The notes below the pieces were generated by a model that did not search any database, was not told the DNA's origin, and saw only the letters and a program-made list of their open reading frames with translations. From Pyronema omphalodes (Eukaryota; Ascomycota; Pezizomycetes; Pezizales; Pyronemataceae), in contig JAJJXM010000006.1 in NCBI GenBank assembly GCA_024516155.1, positions 1,116,001 to 1,180,000 on the forward strand: a DNA stretch of 64,000 nt. Reading direction: 5' to 3'. Shown in pieces: positions 41,995 to 53,060 of the stretch (positions within the stretch are counted from its first letter, which is position 1; each line of letters starts with the position of its first letter). A program made the position numbers and the translations under genes.

Positions 41995-43985
41995 ATTTAT
42001 TTTTATTTATTTATTAACTCATACACGCATCCAACCGTAAGGTTATGGCGGAATCTACAGTAAATACAAAATTAAGAAACCCGGGTGTTAGGCCGAGCTC
42101 TCACTGGGTATGCCCCAGAGCTTGTCGTTAGGGTGTGGGGTTGTAGACCCCCAAGTCTCGTTGTGCTTTTGTTCGTCAAGCGTCGTCTGTTCCAGGAGCC
42201 CTGTACGCTCGGAGGCCACCTCGCCGGGTCGTTCCCCCATTTCCTCCACCCTTCCCCTCCCATTTTTAACCATTTTTCCGCCTTTATGTCCCCCACAAAG
42301 CAAAAACAAAACCAAAGCAAAGTTAAACAGCCGCCGGGCCACCTACGCCCCCACTCTCCTCCCCTCTCTCAACTCCTCCGCCGGTGTCTCCTGACTCTTT
42401 GCCCTTTGAAACACCCGGGCCCGCCCTGCCCCTCTTCTCCTCCCCTCTCTCCCCTTCTCCCCCCTTCTTTCTCAGCCTTCTCGCTGCCCCGCCTCGCCTC
42501 TCTCCCCTTCTTGTCGGTGGTGTTGTAAGTCCAAGATTGCCATTCCCAAGCACAATCTGGACGTTGATGCCTCCGCTCTTGACGACTTCTGCCCAAGTCT
42601 TCTTTGCGGAGGGGGTTGTCTGTCTGGGTTGGTGGGTATTCTTTCCCCTGCCACCAGTCTTCGTTGTAGGGGTCTTGTTGGGTGTCGCTGCCGTAGGTCT
42701 CGTCTCCTGCGCTTTCATCTTCTTCTTCTGCGTAGCCTTCGCCTCCACAGTCTTCCATCCGTTCGTCTCAGCAGGGGCAGTGCTTGGGGCGTCGGGTAGA
42801 GGTGTGTCCTGAGCAGATGAACTGTCAGGGTGAGGTTCCGGTGTCGCATCGGTTGACGTGATCGCGAGGAGAGGTAGGGGGGACATAGGCTTGAGGGCAT
42901 CAAGCTTGTCCTGGGCGGCGGTAGTCGCATGTTTCGAGTGCATCAGGCTTCGCACCGGTGATGCAGCTCTCGGTTTGTGGTTGACCGGTGCTCTGGTCGT
43001 TGGTGAGGTGGGTTCGGTGTTCTGGTCGCTTCCCCTTCGCTTTCTCTTGCCAGGAGGGTTGCGGACAGCGTCCAGGACATCCTGAATGTCGTGTTGGACG
43101 ACGGACAGTTGCATAGTCATCTCTTCCATCGCTGAGGAAGAGGCCGTGAGGTTCGGTGAGGGGGGCGCCGAAATGACTTGTTGCTGTTCGTCGATTTTCT
43201 TCGTCAGGGCGTCCACAGCAGCCTTGAGAGCTGCTGTTTCTGCCTGTGTAGAGTCGTGTGCTGTGCGCAGCGTCGCGTTTTCGAAGAGCAGATCGTTGAA
43301 TTTCGTCATCATGACGTCGAATCTGCCGTGTATCGCATCGTTGTTGTTGCGCATGGATTCCTCGAGTGTATTGAAGCGTCGCTGTGTGTCCCGGTGGATC
43401 TGTTGTATCCCCAGGAAGCTGGCTCCATTGAGTTCGGCGTAGTTGTCATGGAACAGCTGATCCAGGGTGGCATAGGTGTCATCAGCTGCAACTGCCTCAT
43501 TAATCGCGGATACACACAAGCGGCGGTAGGTACTGAACCGGCTGTGTTCAGTTGTCGCTTGTAGCTGGTGTGTTGAAGCCGAAGGAACTGGTGATCCTGC
43601 CAAGACCACGCTCTGGAAGGGTTTTCCAGCGAAGTTTCCATCAACTTCATCAACTATTTCATCTCCTCCATCAAAAATAGGGTTGGGTCTATCATGAGGA
43701 GGGTCGGCTAGAACATTGTACGCGTTTTCGGACCGTTTCGATCGTCGGGCGTTGTTCTGTCGTTGTTTTGGCGACATTTCGTGAGGTGGGGTAAGCCAAA
43801 ACTCGTGAAAACTCTGATTTTGCGACAAAAGTCAACAAAAAACAACGTAGAATTCCCTGAAAATTCAGAGAATAACGTAACAGAGTGCTGCGAATCCGAA
43901 TCCGATGAGAAAACCGGGGGTTTCGGTGCTCGTTGTTGAGAATGCAGGGGGGGGGGGTCGCCGTTGCCGTGTGCTGAGATGCAGG
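41995..43985 (-). mobile_element. Y element copy 3, full length, unit 1
   Basis: (AAAT)-type tail at 41995-42017, hairpin at 42026-42050 (arms CGC/GCG, AACC/GGTT), 3' UTR, ORF1, leader and the 5' end CACACGGCAACGGCG near 43973. It is inserted in the RNase H region of X in opposite orientation. The far-side target duplication is lost because the array junction follows directly. Confidence 0.9.
42323..43777 (-). CDS. Y ORF1, intact (copy 3)
   Basis: 484 aa from ATG 43777 (MSPKQRQNNARRSKRSENAY). Order: short basic N-terminus, a region around YATLDQLFHDNYAELNGASF, a helical stretch including RRFNTLEESMRNNNDAI and AHDSTQAETAALKAAVDALTKKIDEQQQ (probable coiled coil, about 160-215), a basic KRKRRGSDQ patch, a Pro/Ser/Thr-rich middle, KKTWAEVVKSGGINVQIV, and a tail rich in R, G and E. 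There is no zinc knuckle, endonuclease or RT. The WAEVV segment is of the kind found in LINE ORF1 proteins. The tail is encoded by purine-rich DNA that resembles the X 3' UTR, so Y looks like an internally deleted LINE. Confidence 0.85.
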   Translation of the reverse strand: MSPKQRQNNARRSKRSENAYNVLADPPHDRPNPIFDGGDEIVDEVDGNFAGKPFQSVVLAGSPVPSASTHQLQATTEHSRFSTYRRLCVSAINEAVAADDTYATLDQLFHDNYAELNGASFLGIQQIHRDTQRRFNTLEESMRNNNDAIHGRFDVMMTKFNDLLFENATLRTAHDSTQAETAALKAAVDALTKKIDEQQQVISAPPSPNLTASSSAMEEMTMQLSVVQHDIQDVLDAVRNPPGKRKRRGSDQNTEPTSPTTRAPVNHKPRAASPVRSLMHSKHATTAAQDKLDALKPMSPLPLLAITSTDATPEPHPDSSSAQDTPLPDAPSTAPAETNGWKTVEAKATQKKKMKAQETRPTAATPNKTPTTKTGGRGKNTHQPRQTTPSAKKTWAEVVKSGGINVQIVLGNGNLGLTTPPTRRGERRGGAARRLRKKGGEGERGEEKRGRAGPGVSKGKESGDTGGGVERGEESGGVGGPAAV

Positions 43986-44329
43986 TAAAAACCGATCAAT
44001 GTCGACGGTGCCAACTCTACGGCCACCACCAAGCAACCTGCACTGGACCCCCCGGACCGATCTGCGCCCTCTGCGGAAAAGAACACCCCACGGAGAACCA
44101 CAACTGCACCGAATGCCCGACGAGAAACGGTAAGTCGTGCTCACACACTAAGTACGAATGCAGAAACTGCGTCGAGGCTGGCATCCCCGGACATGACCAT
44201 CCCGCCTTTCACAAACAATGCCCGACTCGCCTCCGCATCCACAAGGAAGCCAGAGAGGCAACCCAACCCGCCGCCTCTACCTCACCCAACCCTACAGACA
44301 AAGACACCGACATGATCAAACATGTCTAA
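43986..44329 (+). pseudogene. X ORF1 C-terminal fragment, unit 2
   Basis: Zinc region from CRRCQLYGHHQATC to the end KHV at 44329. Unlike unit 1 the Gln codon in HKQCP is intact, so this unit is not a late copy of unit 1 as it stands now. N-terminal parts are missing by the array junction. Confidence 0.83.
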
Positions 44330-47300
44330 TTACAACCCGTTCGCAACGACAATCCGAATAGTTTCCCATAATATGAATCGCCAACGCCCAGCCCTCGACT
44401 CCCTCCTAAACACCGCCTGCACATCAGCAGACATCATCCTGCTACAGGAAATCAACATCACCGACGCCGCCTTCGCCACCACCCACCCCGCCTTCACGTT
44501 GGTCCTGCCCCCCAGCGGTGACAGAGCCTCCAACAGGACAGCGGCGTATATCAATCGCACAAACCCTTACCTGAAAGTATCACAACGCACAGACATATGT
44601 ACAGACCCAGACCTCCAGGTCCTCGAGGTAGGTACAGATCTCATCCCCGCGTTTTTCCTTTTAAATATTTATAATGAACGTGACTCCGAAACCCAAACCT
44701 ACACAATTCCCCGCCCCCTATCACCCCTTTCCCTCCCACGCAGATGCGTTATAACAGGTGACCTCAACGCTCACCACGCTCTATGGAACTCCGCAACACG
44801 CACACCCAAACGTGCCAGTGAACTGTTACACCTTATAGAACAGGAACATTGGAGATTGGTTTCAGTCCCAGACACCCCGACACACTACTACCAACAGGGG
44901 ACTAGATCCTCCGTTATCGACTTGACCCTGGCCTCGCCAGCCATGATGGAAGAGGTAGGAAACTGGGCCATAGACGATGAATTAGCCACCGGGTCGGACC
45001 ACGAAGTAATTCGCTTTGACATCCAAACTGTGCACCCAGACATAGAACCTGCCCCCCCACCGGAACGTCTCAACTGGCGGAAAACAGACTGGGCCTTGTT
45101 CTCCACGACCCTCCAAGCATCCATCTCCGCATCGACAACACAGTGGAGTCAATACGCGTCCAACCCCACACCCGAAAACCTCGACGCCTGGGCGCGCCAC
45201 GCGAGAGAACATATCCTCGATGCAGCTCGCGCCTCCACCCCCGTACTACAAGTCACCCCCCGATCGAAACGTTGGTGGACGGTGGAAGTCACCACCGCCA
45301 GAAAGGATATGACCCGCGCAAAAAGAAGGCGGAAATCAACGGGCTCAGACACTAACCACACCATTTACCGCCGCCTACGAAACATGTATCAGCGTCAGAT
45401 AAGACATGCCAAGGATGCGATGTGGAAAGAGTATCTGGCTCAGGCAGAAGGACAGGACGTCTGGCGGGCCTTCAAATACACAAACCCGCGCCGTGCCCAA
45501 CTCACTCCCAATATCCGCGCCACAATCAACGGTAGGGAGGAACTCTGCAGTTCGTTCGACAGGAAAGTAGAGGCATTTCAGATGTTATTCCCCCCACCAC
45601 CTCCCCCGCCCCCCCCCCATCCACCCTCCCTTGTCGCAGACAGACAGCGTGGACGACCTTCTCGCCGTCGGAGGTCAAACAACCCATCTTTACCTCTTCC
45701 CCCTCGAAAGCCCCAGGACCCGACGGGATAACCTTTGGTTGTCTCCGCCAAGTGTGTCTCGCCTTCCCCACATACCTAACCAATCTATACTCGACGCTGG
45801 GCACTGTAGGGTACCATCCCCGCGGGTGGAGACAGGCCACGACGGTAATTATACCAAAACCTAACAAACCCGACTACGCAAACCCAAAGGCATACCGCCC
45901 AATCGCCCTGCTCAACTGCCTTGGAAAAACGTTAGAGAAATTAATGGCGACTCGGCTCGGACAACTCGCGGAGACCCGGGAACTGTTACACCGAGACCAA
46001 ATAGGAGGCCGCCCGCAGCGATCCGCCATCGACGCCGCAATGGCGCTCGTCCACGACATTGAAATGGGTAAACAACAGAAACTTATCGCCACAGCACTTT
46101 TCCTAGACGTACGCGGAGCTTTCGACAATGTCTCCGCCGATCGCCGTCAGCAGACACTACACCAGCTAGGCTGCCCCCGACAAATCCGAACATGGTGCGA
46201 AACCTTCCTCGCCGAAAGGACGACCGCTCTATCCTTCGACGGAAAAACAGATCGCCAACGCGCAATTCAAACGGGAATCCCCCAGGGTTCCCCAGCATCA
46301 CCGATCCTGTTCCTCCTGTACTTAAGACCGCTCTTCGACGCACTAACGAGGAACACCCGTTCGCGTGGACCCCCAGTTACATGGATGACGTCGCAATCGT
46401 CGTACAGAGTCGAACCCGGAAAGAAAACGCGCGCTTCCTGGAAAAAGTCACCGAAACAGCATTCACTTGGGCAGCTTCCAACGCTGTGGCCTTTGACGAC
46501 TCAAAGACGGGACTCCTCCATTTCCACTGGGCGAGGTCAGATACAATCACAGACAATGAAAAAGTAAAACTACCAAACGGTACGATAGTGAGCCCTGGGA
46601 CGCAGGGAGGAGAAAAAGATGTTGTACGATGGATTGGTATGTACCTAGACAGACGCCTTACCTTTAAAGCACATGTACGTAGAAAAACAGCCGCCGCACA
46701 AAGAACGCTCAACGCGCTATGCCGATTAGCAAGATATGAAACAGGTCTGTCTCCCCTCGCGACCCGACTAATTTTCCAGTCATGCGTCCAGACCCGTGCG
46801 GACTTTGGCGCGGAGATATGGTGGACGCGACAGAGAGACCTCGCCTCGAAACTAAAAACCCAGCAAAATTCAGCCCTACGCCGCATACTCAACGCCTTTA
46901 ACTCGACTCCCACACTGGCGCTCCATAACGAGACCGCGCTACCTCCGGTATCGATACGCCTGGACCACAAGCAACGCCAATACGCACTTCGCGTCCTCAC
47001 TCTCCCTCCGACACACCCGCTCGCACGCCGGTGTCCCACATCCTTCCCCATACCGAGCTTACAATCCGCCGCTATTGAGATCGCGAACGAGTACGACCAC
47101 CCGTGGCACAACACCACGCGACAGCCCACGCGCCTCCTCAGCGCTCTACACTCTCTCTCGCCTTGGCTCCCTCTCAACGCACCGGTCGAAGACACCTCCC
47201 TCCCCGTTCCGCTCGACGCCGACGAAAACCTCTTAACCGTCGACATCCCCACAGCCCAGAAACCCGAGACAGCGCACACCCACCTCCAACTCCTCGACAA

Positions 47301-47525
47301 CCTCAGACGACGCCGCAATGTCATCATCGCCTACACGGACGGGTCGCAGACCGCGTCTGGCACTGGCGCCGGATACACCATCACCACTGGACTACCCACC
47401 ACCATTAACGCCATCGTACCTATGGGAGACACAGCTGAAGTGTTCGATGCAGAGGTGCGCGCAATTCAAGAATGCCTCTTAACGTGCTTGAAATACATCG
47501 CTCGCCTCAACCTCCACAACCATCG
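44322..47525 (+). pseudogene. X ORF2, unit 2
   Basis: Endonuclease intact (one change, RGDRAS to SGDRAS). Same missing T at the C-rich linker as unit 1 (about 45588), so the first frame ends at 45731. RT and the post-shift frame follow as in unit 1. Cut by Y at 47525. Confidence 0.87.
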
Positions 47526-49518
47526 ATTTATTTTTATTTATTTATTAACTCATACACGCATCCAACCGTAAGGTTATGGCGGAATCTACAGTAAATACAA
47601 AATTAAGAAACCCGGGTGTTAGGCCGAGCTCTCACTGGGTATGCCCCAGAGCTTGTCGTTAGGGTGTGGGGTTGTAGACCCCCAAGTCTCGTTGTGCTTT
47701 TGTTCGTCAAGCGTCGTCTGTTCCAGGAGCCCTGTACGCTCGGAGGCCACCTCGCCGGGTCGTTCCCCCATTTCCTCCACCCTTCCCCTCCCATTTTTAA
47801 CCATTTTTCCGCCTTTATGTCCCCCACAAAGCAAAAACAAAACCAAAGCAAAGTTAAACAGCCGCCGGGCCACCTACGCCCCCACTCTCCTCCCCTCTCT
47901 CAACTCCTCCGCCGGTGTCTCCTGACTCTTTGCCCTTTGAAACACCCGGGCCCGCCCTGCCCCTCTTCTCCTCCCCTCTCTCCCCTTCTCCCCCCTTCTT
48001 TCTCAGCCTTCTCGCTGCCCCGCCTCGCCTCTCTCCCCTTCTTGTCGGTGGTGTTGTAAGTCCAAGATTGCCATTCCCAAGCACAATCTGGACGTTGATG
48101 CCTCCGCTCTTGACGACTTCTGCCCAAGTCTTCTTTGCGGAGGGGGTTGTCTGTCTGGGTTGGTGGGTATTCTTTCCCCTGCCACCAGTCTTCGTTGTAG
48201 GGGTCTTGTTGGGTGTCGCTGCCGTAGGTCTCGTCTCCTGCGCTTTCATCTTCTTCTTCTGCGTAGCCTTCGCCTCCACAGTCTTCCATCCGTTCGTCTC
48301 AGCAGGGGCAGTGCTTGGGGCGTCGGGTAGAGGTGTGTCCTGAGCAGATGAACTGTCAGGGTGAGGTTCCGGTGTCGCATCGGTTGACGTGATCGCGAGG
48401 AGAGGTAGGGGGGACATAGGCTTGAGGGCATCAAGCTTGTCCTGGGCGGCGGTAGTCGCATGTTTCGAGTGCATCAGGCTTCGCACCGGTGATGCAGCTC
48501 TCGGTTTGTGGTTGACCGGTGCTCTGGTCGTTGGTGAGGTGGGTTCGGTGTTCTGGTCGCTTCCCCTTCGCTTTCTCTTGCCAGGAGGGTTGCGGACAGC
48601 GTCCAGGACATCCTGAATGTCGTGTTGGACGACGGACAGTTGCATAGTCATCTCTTCCATCGCTGAGGAAGAGGCCGTGAGGTTCGGTGAGGGGGGCGCC
48701 GAAATGACTTGTTGCTGTTCGTCGATTTTCTTCGTCAGGGCGTCCACAGCAGCCTTGAGAGCTGCTGTTTCTGCCTGTGTAGAGTCGTGTGCTGTGCGCA
48801 GCGTCGCGTTTTCGAAGAGCAGATCGTTGAATTTCGTCATCATGACGTCGAATCTGCCGTGTATCGCATCGTTGTTGTTGCGCATGGATTCCTCGAGTGT
48901 ATTGAAGCGTCGCTGTGTGTCCCGGTGGATCTGTTGTATCCCCAGGAAGCTGGCTCCATTGAGTTCGGCGTAGTTGTCATGGAACAGCTGATCCAGGGTG
49001 GCATAGGTGTCATCAGCTGCAACTGCCTCATTAATCGCGGATACACACAAGCGGCGGTAGGTACTGAACCGGCTGTGTTCAGTTGTCGCTTGTAGCTGGT
49101 GTGTTGAAGCCGAAGGAACTGGTGATCCTGCCAAGACCACGCTCCGGAAGGGTTTTCCAGCGAAGTTTCCATCAACTTCATCAACTATTTCATCTCCTCC
49201 ATCAAAAATAGGGTTGGGTCTATCATGAGGAGGGTCGGCTAGAACATTGTACGCGTTTTCGGACCGTTTCGATCGTCGGGCGTTGTTCTGTCGTTGTTTT
49301 GGCGACATTTCGTGAGGTGGGGTAAGCCAAAACTCGTGAAAAACTCTGATTTTGCGACAAAAGTCAACAAAAAACAACGTAGAATTCCCTGAAAATTCAG
49401 AGAATAACGTAACAGAGTGCTGCGAATCCGAATCCGATGAGAAAACCGGGGGTTTCGGTGCTCGTTGTTGAGAATGCAGGGGGGGGGGGTCGCCGTTGCC
49501 GTGTGCTGAGATGCAGGT
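47526..49518 (-). mobile_element. Y element copy 4, full length, unit 2
   Basis: Same structure as copy 3, with hairpin at 47557-47581 and (AAAT)-type tail. One added A in the leader (AAAAACTC) extends the reading frame upstream of the ATG, but the start at 49308 is kept by comparison with the other copies. Confidence 0.9.
47854..49308 (-). CDS. Y ORF1, intact (copy 4)
   Basis: 484 aa, differing from copy 3 at single positions only (for example FRSVVL instead of FQSVVL). The domains described for copy 3 apply. The frame is open across the whole length, from MSPKQRQ to GGPAAV. Confidence 0.85.
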   Translation of the reverse strand: MSPKQRQNNARRSKRSENAYNVLADPPHDRPNPIFDGGDEIVDEVDGNFAGKPFRSVVLAGSPVPSASTHQLQATTEHSRFSTYRRLCVSAINEAVAADDTYATLDQLFHDNYAELNGASFLGIQQIHRDTQRRFNTLEESMRNNNDAIHGRFDVMMTKFNDLLFENATLRTAHDSTQAETAALKAAVDALTKKIDEQQQVISAPPSPNLTASSSAMEEMTMQLSVVQHDIQDVLDAVRNPPGKRKRRGSDQNTEPTSPTTRAPVNHKPRAASPVRSLMHSKHATTAAQDKLDALKPMSPLPLLAITSTDATPEPHPDSSSAQDTPLPDAPSTAPAETNGWKTVEAKATQKKKMKAQETRPTAATPNKTPTTKTGGRGKNTHQPRQTTPSAKKTWAEVVKSGGINVQIVLGNGNLGLTTPPTRRGERRGGAARRLRKKGGEGERGEEKRGRAGPGVSKGKESGDTGGGVERGEESGGVGGPAAV

Positions 49519-49863
49519 AAAAAAACCGATCAATGTCGACAATGCCAACTCTACGGCCACCACCAAGCAACCTGCACTGGACCCCCCGGACCGATCTGCG
49601 CCCTCTGCGGAAAAGAACACCCCACGGAGAACCACAACTGCACCGAATGCCCGACGAGAAACGGTAAGTCGTGCTCACACACTAAGTACGAATGCAGAAA
49701 CTGCGTCGAGGCTGGCATCCCCGGACATGACCATCCCGCCTTTCACAAACAATGCCCGACTCGCCTCCGCATCCACAAGGAAGCCAGAGAGGCAACCCAA
49801 CCCGCCGCCTCTACCTCACCCAACCCTACAGACAAAGACACCGACATGATCAAACATGTCTAA
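49519..49863 (+). pseudogene. X ORF1 C-terminal fragment, unit 3
   Basis: The zinc region is as in unit 2, but the first knuckle reads CRQC rather than CRRC. Ends at TAA 49861-49863, overlapping the ORF2 start at 49856. Confidence 0.8.
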
Positions 49864-52800
49864 TTACAACCCATTCGCAACGACAATCCGAATAGTTTCC
49901 CATAATATGAATCGCCAACGCCCAGCCCTCGACTCCCTCCTAAACACCGCCTGCACATCAGCAGACATCATCCTGCTACAGGAAATCAACATCACCGACG
50001 CCGCCTTCGCCACCACCCACCCCGCCTTCACGTTGGTCCTGCCCCCCCGCGGTGACAGAGCCTCCAACAGGACAGCGGCGTATATCAATCGCACAAACCC
50101 TTACCTGAAAGTATCACAACGCACAGACATATGTACAGACCCAGACCTCCAGGTCCTCGAGGTAGGTACAGATCTCATCCCCGCGTTTTTCCTTTTAAAT
50201 ATTTATAATGAACGTGACTCCGAAACCCAAACCTACACAATTCCCCGCTCCCTATCACCCCTTTCCCTCCCACGCAGATGCGTTATAACAGGTGACCTCA
50301 ACGCTCACCACGCTCTATGGAACTCCGCAACACGCACACCCAAACGTGCCAGTGAACTGTTACACCTTATAGAACAGGAACATTGGAGATTGGTTTCAGT
50401 CCCAGACACCCCGACACACTACTACCAACAGGGGACTAGATCCTCCGTTATCGACTTGACCCTGGCCTCGCCAGCCATGATGGAAGAGGTAGGAAACTGG
50501 GCCATAGACGATGAATTAGCCACCGGGTCGGACCACGAAGTAATTCGCTTTGACATCCAAACTGTGCACCCAGACATAGAACCTGCCCCCCCACCGGAAC
50601 GTCTCAACTGGCGGAAAACAGACTGGGCCTTGTTCTCCACGACCCTCCAAGCATCCATCTCCGCATCGACAACACAGTGGAGTCAATACACGTCCAACCC
50701 CACACCCGAAAACCTCGACGCCTGGGCGCGCCACGCGAGAGAACATATCCTCGATGCAGCTCGCGCCTCCACCCCCGTACTACAAGTCACCCCCCGATCG
50801 AAACGTTGGTGGACGGTGGAAGTCACCACCGCCAGAAAGGATATGACCCGCGCAAAAAGAAGGCGGAAATCAACGGGCTCAGACACTAACCACACCATTT
50901 ACCGCCGCCTACGAAACATGTATCAGCGTCAGATAAGACATGCCAAGGATGCGATGTGGAAAGAGTATCTGGCTCAGGCAGAAGGACAGGACGTCTGGCG
51001 GGCCTTCAAATACACAAACCCGCGCCGTGCCCAACTCACTCCCAATATCCGCGCCACAATCAACGGTAGGGAGGAACTCTGCAGTTCGTTCGACAGGAAA
51101 GTAGAGGCATTTCAGATGTTATTTCCCCCCACCACCTCCCCCGCCCCCCCCCCATCCACCCTCCCTTGTCGCAGACAGACAGCGTGGACGACCTTCTCGC
51201 CGTCGGAGGTCAAACAACCCATCTTTACCTCTTCCCCCTCGAAAGCCCCAGGACCCGACGGGATAACCTTTGGTTGTCTCCGCCAAGTGTGTCTCGCCTT
51301 CCCCACATACCTAACCAATCTATACTCGACGCTGGGCACTGTAGGGTACCATCCCCGCGGGTGGAGACAGGCCACGACGGTAATTATACCAAAACCTAAC
51401 AAACCCGACTACGCAAACCCAAAGGCATACCGCCCAATCGCCCTGCTGAACTGCCTTGGAAAAACGTTAGAGAAATTAATGGCGACTCGGCTCGGACAAC
51501 TCGCGGAGACCCGGGAACTGTTACACCGAGACCAAATAGGAGGCCGCCCGCAGCGATCCGCCATCGACGCCGCAATGGCGCTCGTCCACGACATTGAAAT
51601 GGGTAAACAACAGAAACTTATCGCCACAGCACTTTTCCTAGACGTACGCGGAGCTTTCGACAATGTCTCCGCCGATCGCCTTCAGCAGACACTACACCAG
51701 CTAGGCTGCCCCCGACAAATCCGAACATGGTGCGAAACCTTCCTCGCCGAAAGGACGACCGCTCTATCCTTCGACGGAAAAACAGATCGCCAACGCGCAA
51801 TTCAAACGGGAATCCCCCAGGGTTCCCCAGCATCACCGATCCTGTTCCTCCTGTACTTAAGACCGCTCTTCGACGCACTAACGAGGAACACCCGTTCGCG
51901 TGGACCCCCAGTTACATGGATGACGTCGCAATCGTCGTACAGAGTCGAACCCGGAAAGAAAACGCGCGCTTCCTGGAAAAAGTCACCGAAACAGCATTCA
52001 CTTGGGCAGCTTCCAACGCTGTGGCCTTTGACGACTCAAAGACGGAACTCCTCCATTTCCACTGGGCGAGGTCAGATACAATCACAGACAATGAAAAAGT
52101 AAAACTACCAAACGGTACGATAGTGAGCCCTGGGACGCAGGGAGGAGAAAAAGATGTTGTACGATGGATCGGTATGTACCTAGACAGACGCCTTACCTTT
52201 AAAGCACATGTACGTAGAAAAACAGCCGCCGCACAAAGAACGCTCAACGCGCTATGCCGATTAGCAAGATATGAAACAGGTCTGTCTCCCCTCGCGACCC
52301 GACTAATTTTCCAGGCATGCGTCCAGACCCGTGCGGACTTTGGCGCGGAGATATGGTGGACGCGACAGAGAGACCTCGCCTCGAAACTACAAACCCAGCA
52401 AAATTCAGCCCTACGCCGCATACTCAACGCCTTAACTCGACTCCCACACTGGCGCTCCATAACGAGACCGCGCTACCTCCGGTATCGATACGCCTGGACC
52501 ACAAGCAACGCCAATACGCACTTCGCGTCCTCACTCTCCCTCCGACACACCCGATCGCACGCCGGTGTCCCACATCCTTCCCCATACCGAGCTTACAATC
52601 CGCCGCTATTGAGATCGCGAACGAGTACGACCACCCGTGGCACAACACCACGCGACAGCCCACGCGCCTCCTCAGCGCTCTACACTCTCTCTCGCCTTGG
52701 CTCCCTCTCAACGCACCGGTCGAAGACACCTCCCTCCCCGTTCCGCTCGACGCCGACGAAAACCTCTTAACCGTCGACATCCCCACAGCCCAGAAACCCG

Positions 52801-53060
52801 AGACAGCGCACACCCACCTCCTACTCCTCGACAACCTCAGACGACGCCGCAATGTCATCATCGCCTACACGGACGGGTCGCAGACCGCGTCTGGCACTGG
52901 CGCCGGATACACCATCACCACTGGACTACCCACCACCATTAACGCCATCGTACCTATGGGAGACACAGCTGAAGTGTTCGATGCAGAGGTGCGCGCAATT
53001 CAAGAATGCCTCTTAACGTGCTTGAGAATACATCGCTCGCCTCAACCTCCACAACCATCG
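49856..53060 (+). pseudogene. X ORF2, unit 3 (longest open frame)
   Basis: The first frame is open for 748 codons, from the endonuclease through the linker (MLFPPTTSPAPPPSTLPCRRQTAW) into RT up to GIPQGSPASPILFLLYLRPLF. The active site YMDDVAIV is in the -1 frame (51727-52770), so the shift shared by all X copies remains. A lost T near 52434 moves the C-terminal part to another frame (52317-53129). Shows that the shared RT shift is separate from the linker indels. Confidence 0.88.

Larger units (their letters stand above)
43986..47525 (+). mobile_element. X LINE copy in array unit 2
   Basis: Starts at AAAAACCGATCAATG, directly after the 5' end of the inverted Y of unit 1, and ends in RNase H at 47525. 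Nearly identical to unit 1; for example CTCAAAACCC in unit 1 is CTAAAAACCC here, and GATCGCAC is GCTCGCAC. Confidence 0.88.
49519..53060 (+). mobile_element. X LINE copy in array unit 3
   Basis: Starts with seven A residues and CCGATCAATG after the inverted Y of unit 2; ends in RNase H at 53060. It differs from units 1 and 2 by one extra T at the C-rich linker, a lost T near 52434 and an inserted base near 53026. Confidence 0.88.

Noticed and set aside
42384..42812. Hydrophobic antisense frames over Y ORF1 (also 47915-48343, 53450-53878, 57294-57761)
   Set aside because: Products of the Ser/Pro- and R/G/E-rich codons of ORF1 read backwards; they follow Y in every copy and add nothing.
43920..43990. 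Start of the tandem unit as a Y target duplication
   Set aside because: The sequence right of Y copies 3 and 4 is X ORF1, not the RNase H sequence found on their left, so it is a duplication junction and not an insertion flank.
51830..51930. Programmed -1 frameshift in X RT
   Set aside because: No X XXY YYZ heptamer in the usable interval, and a site inside the RT catalytic domain would be without precedent I know of. Kept as a shared lesion.
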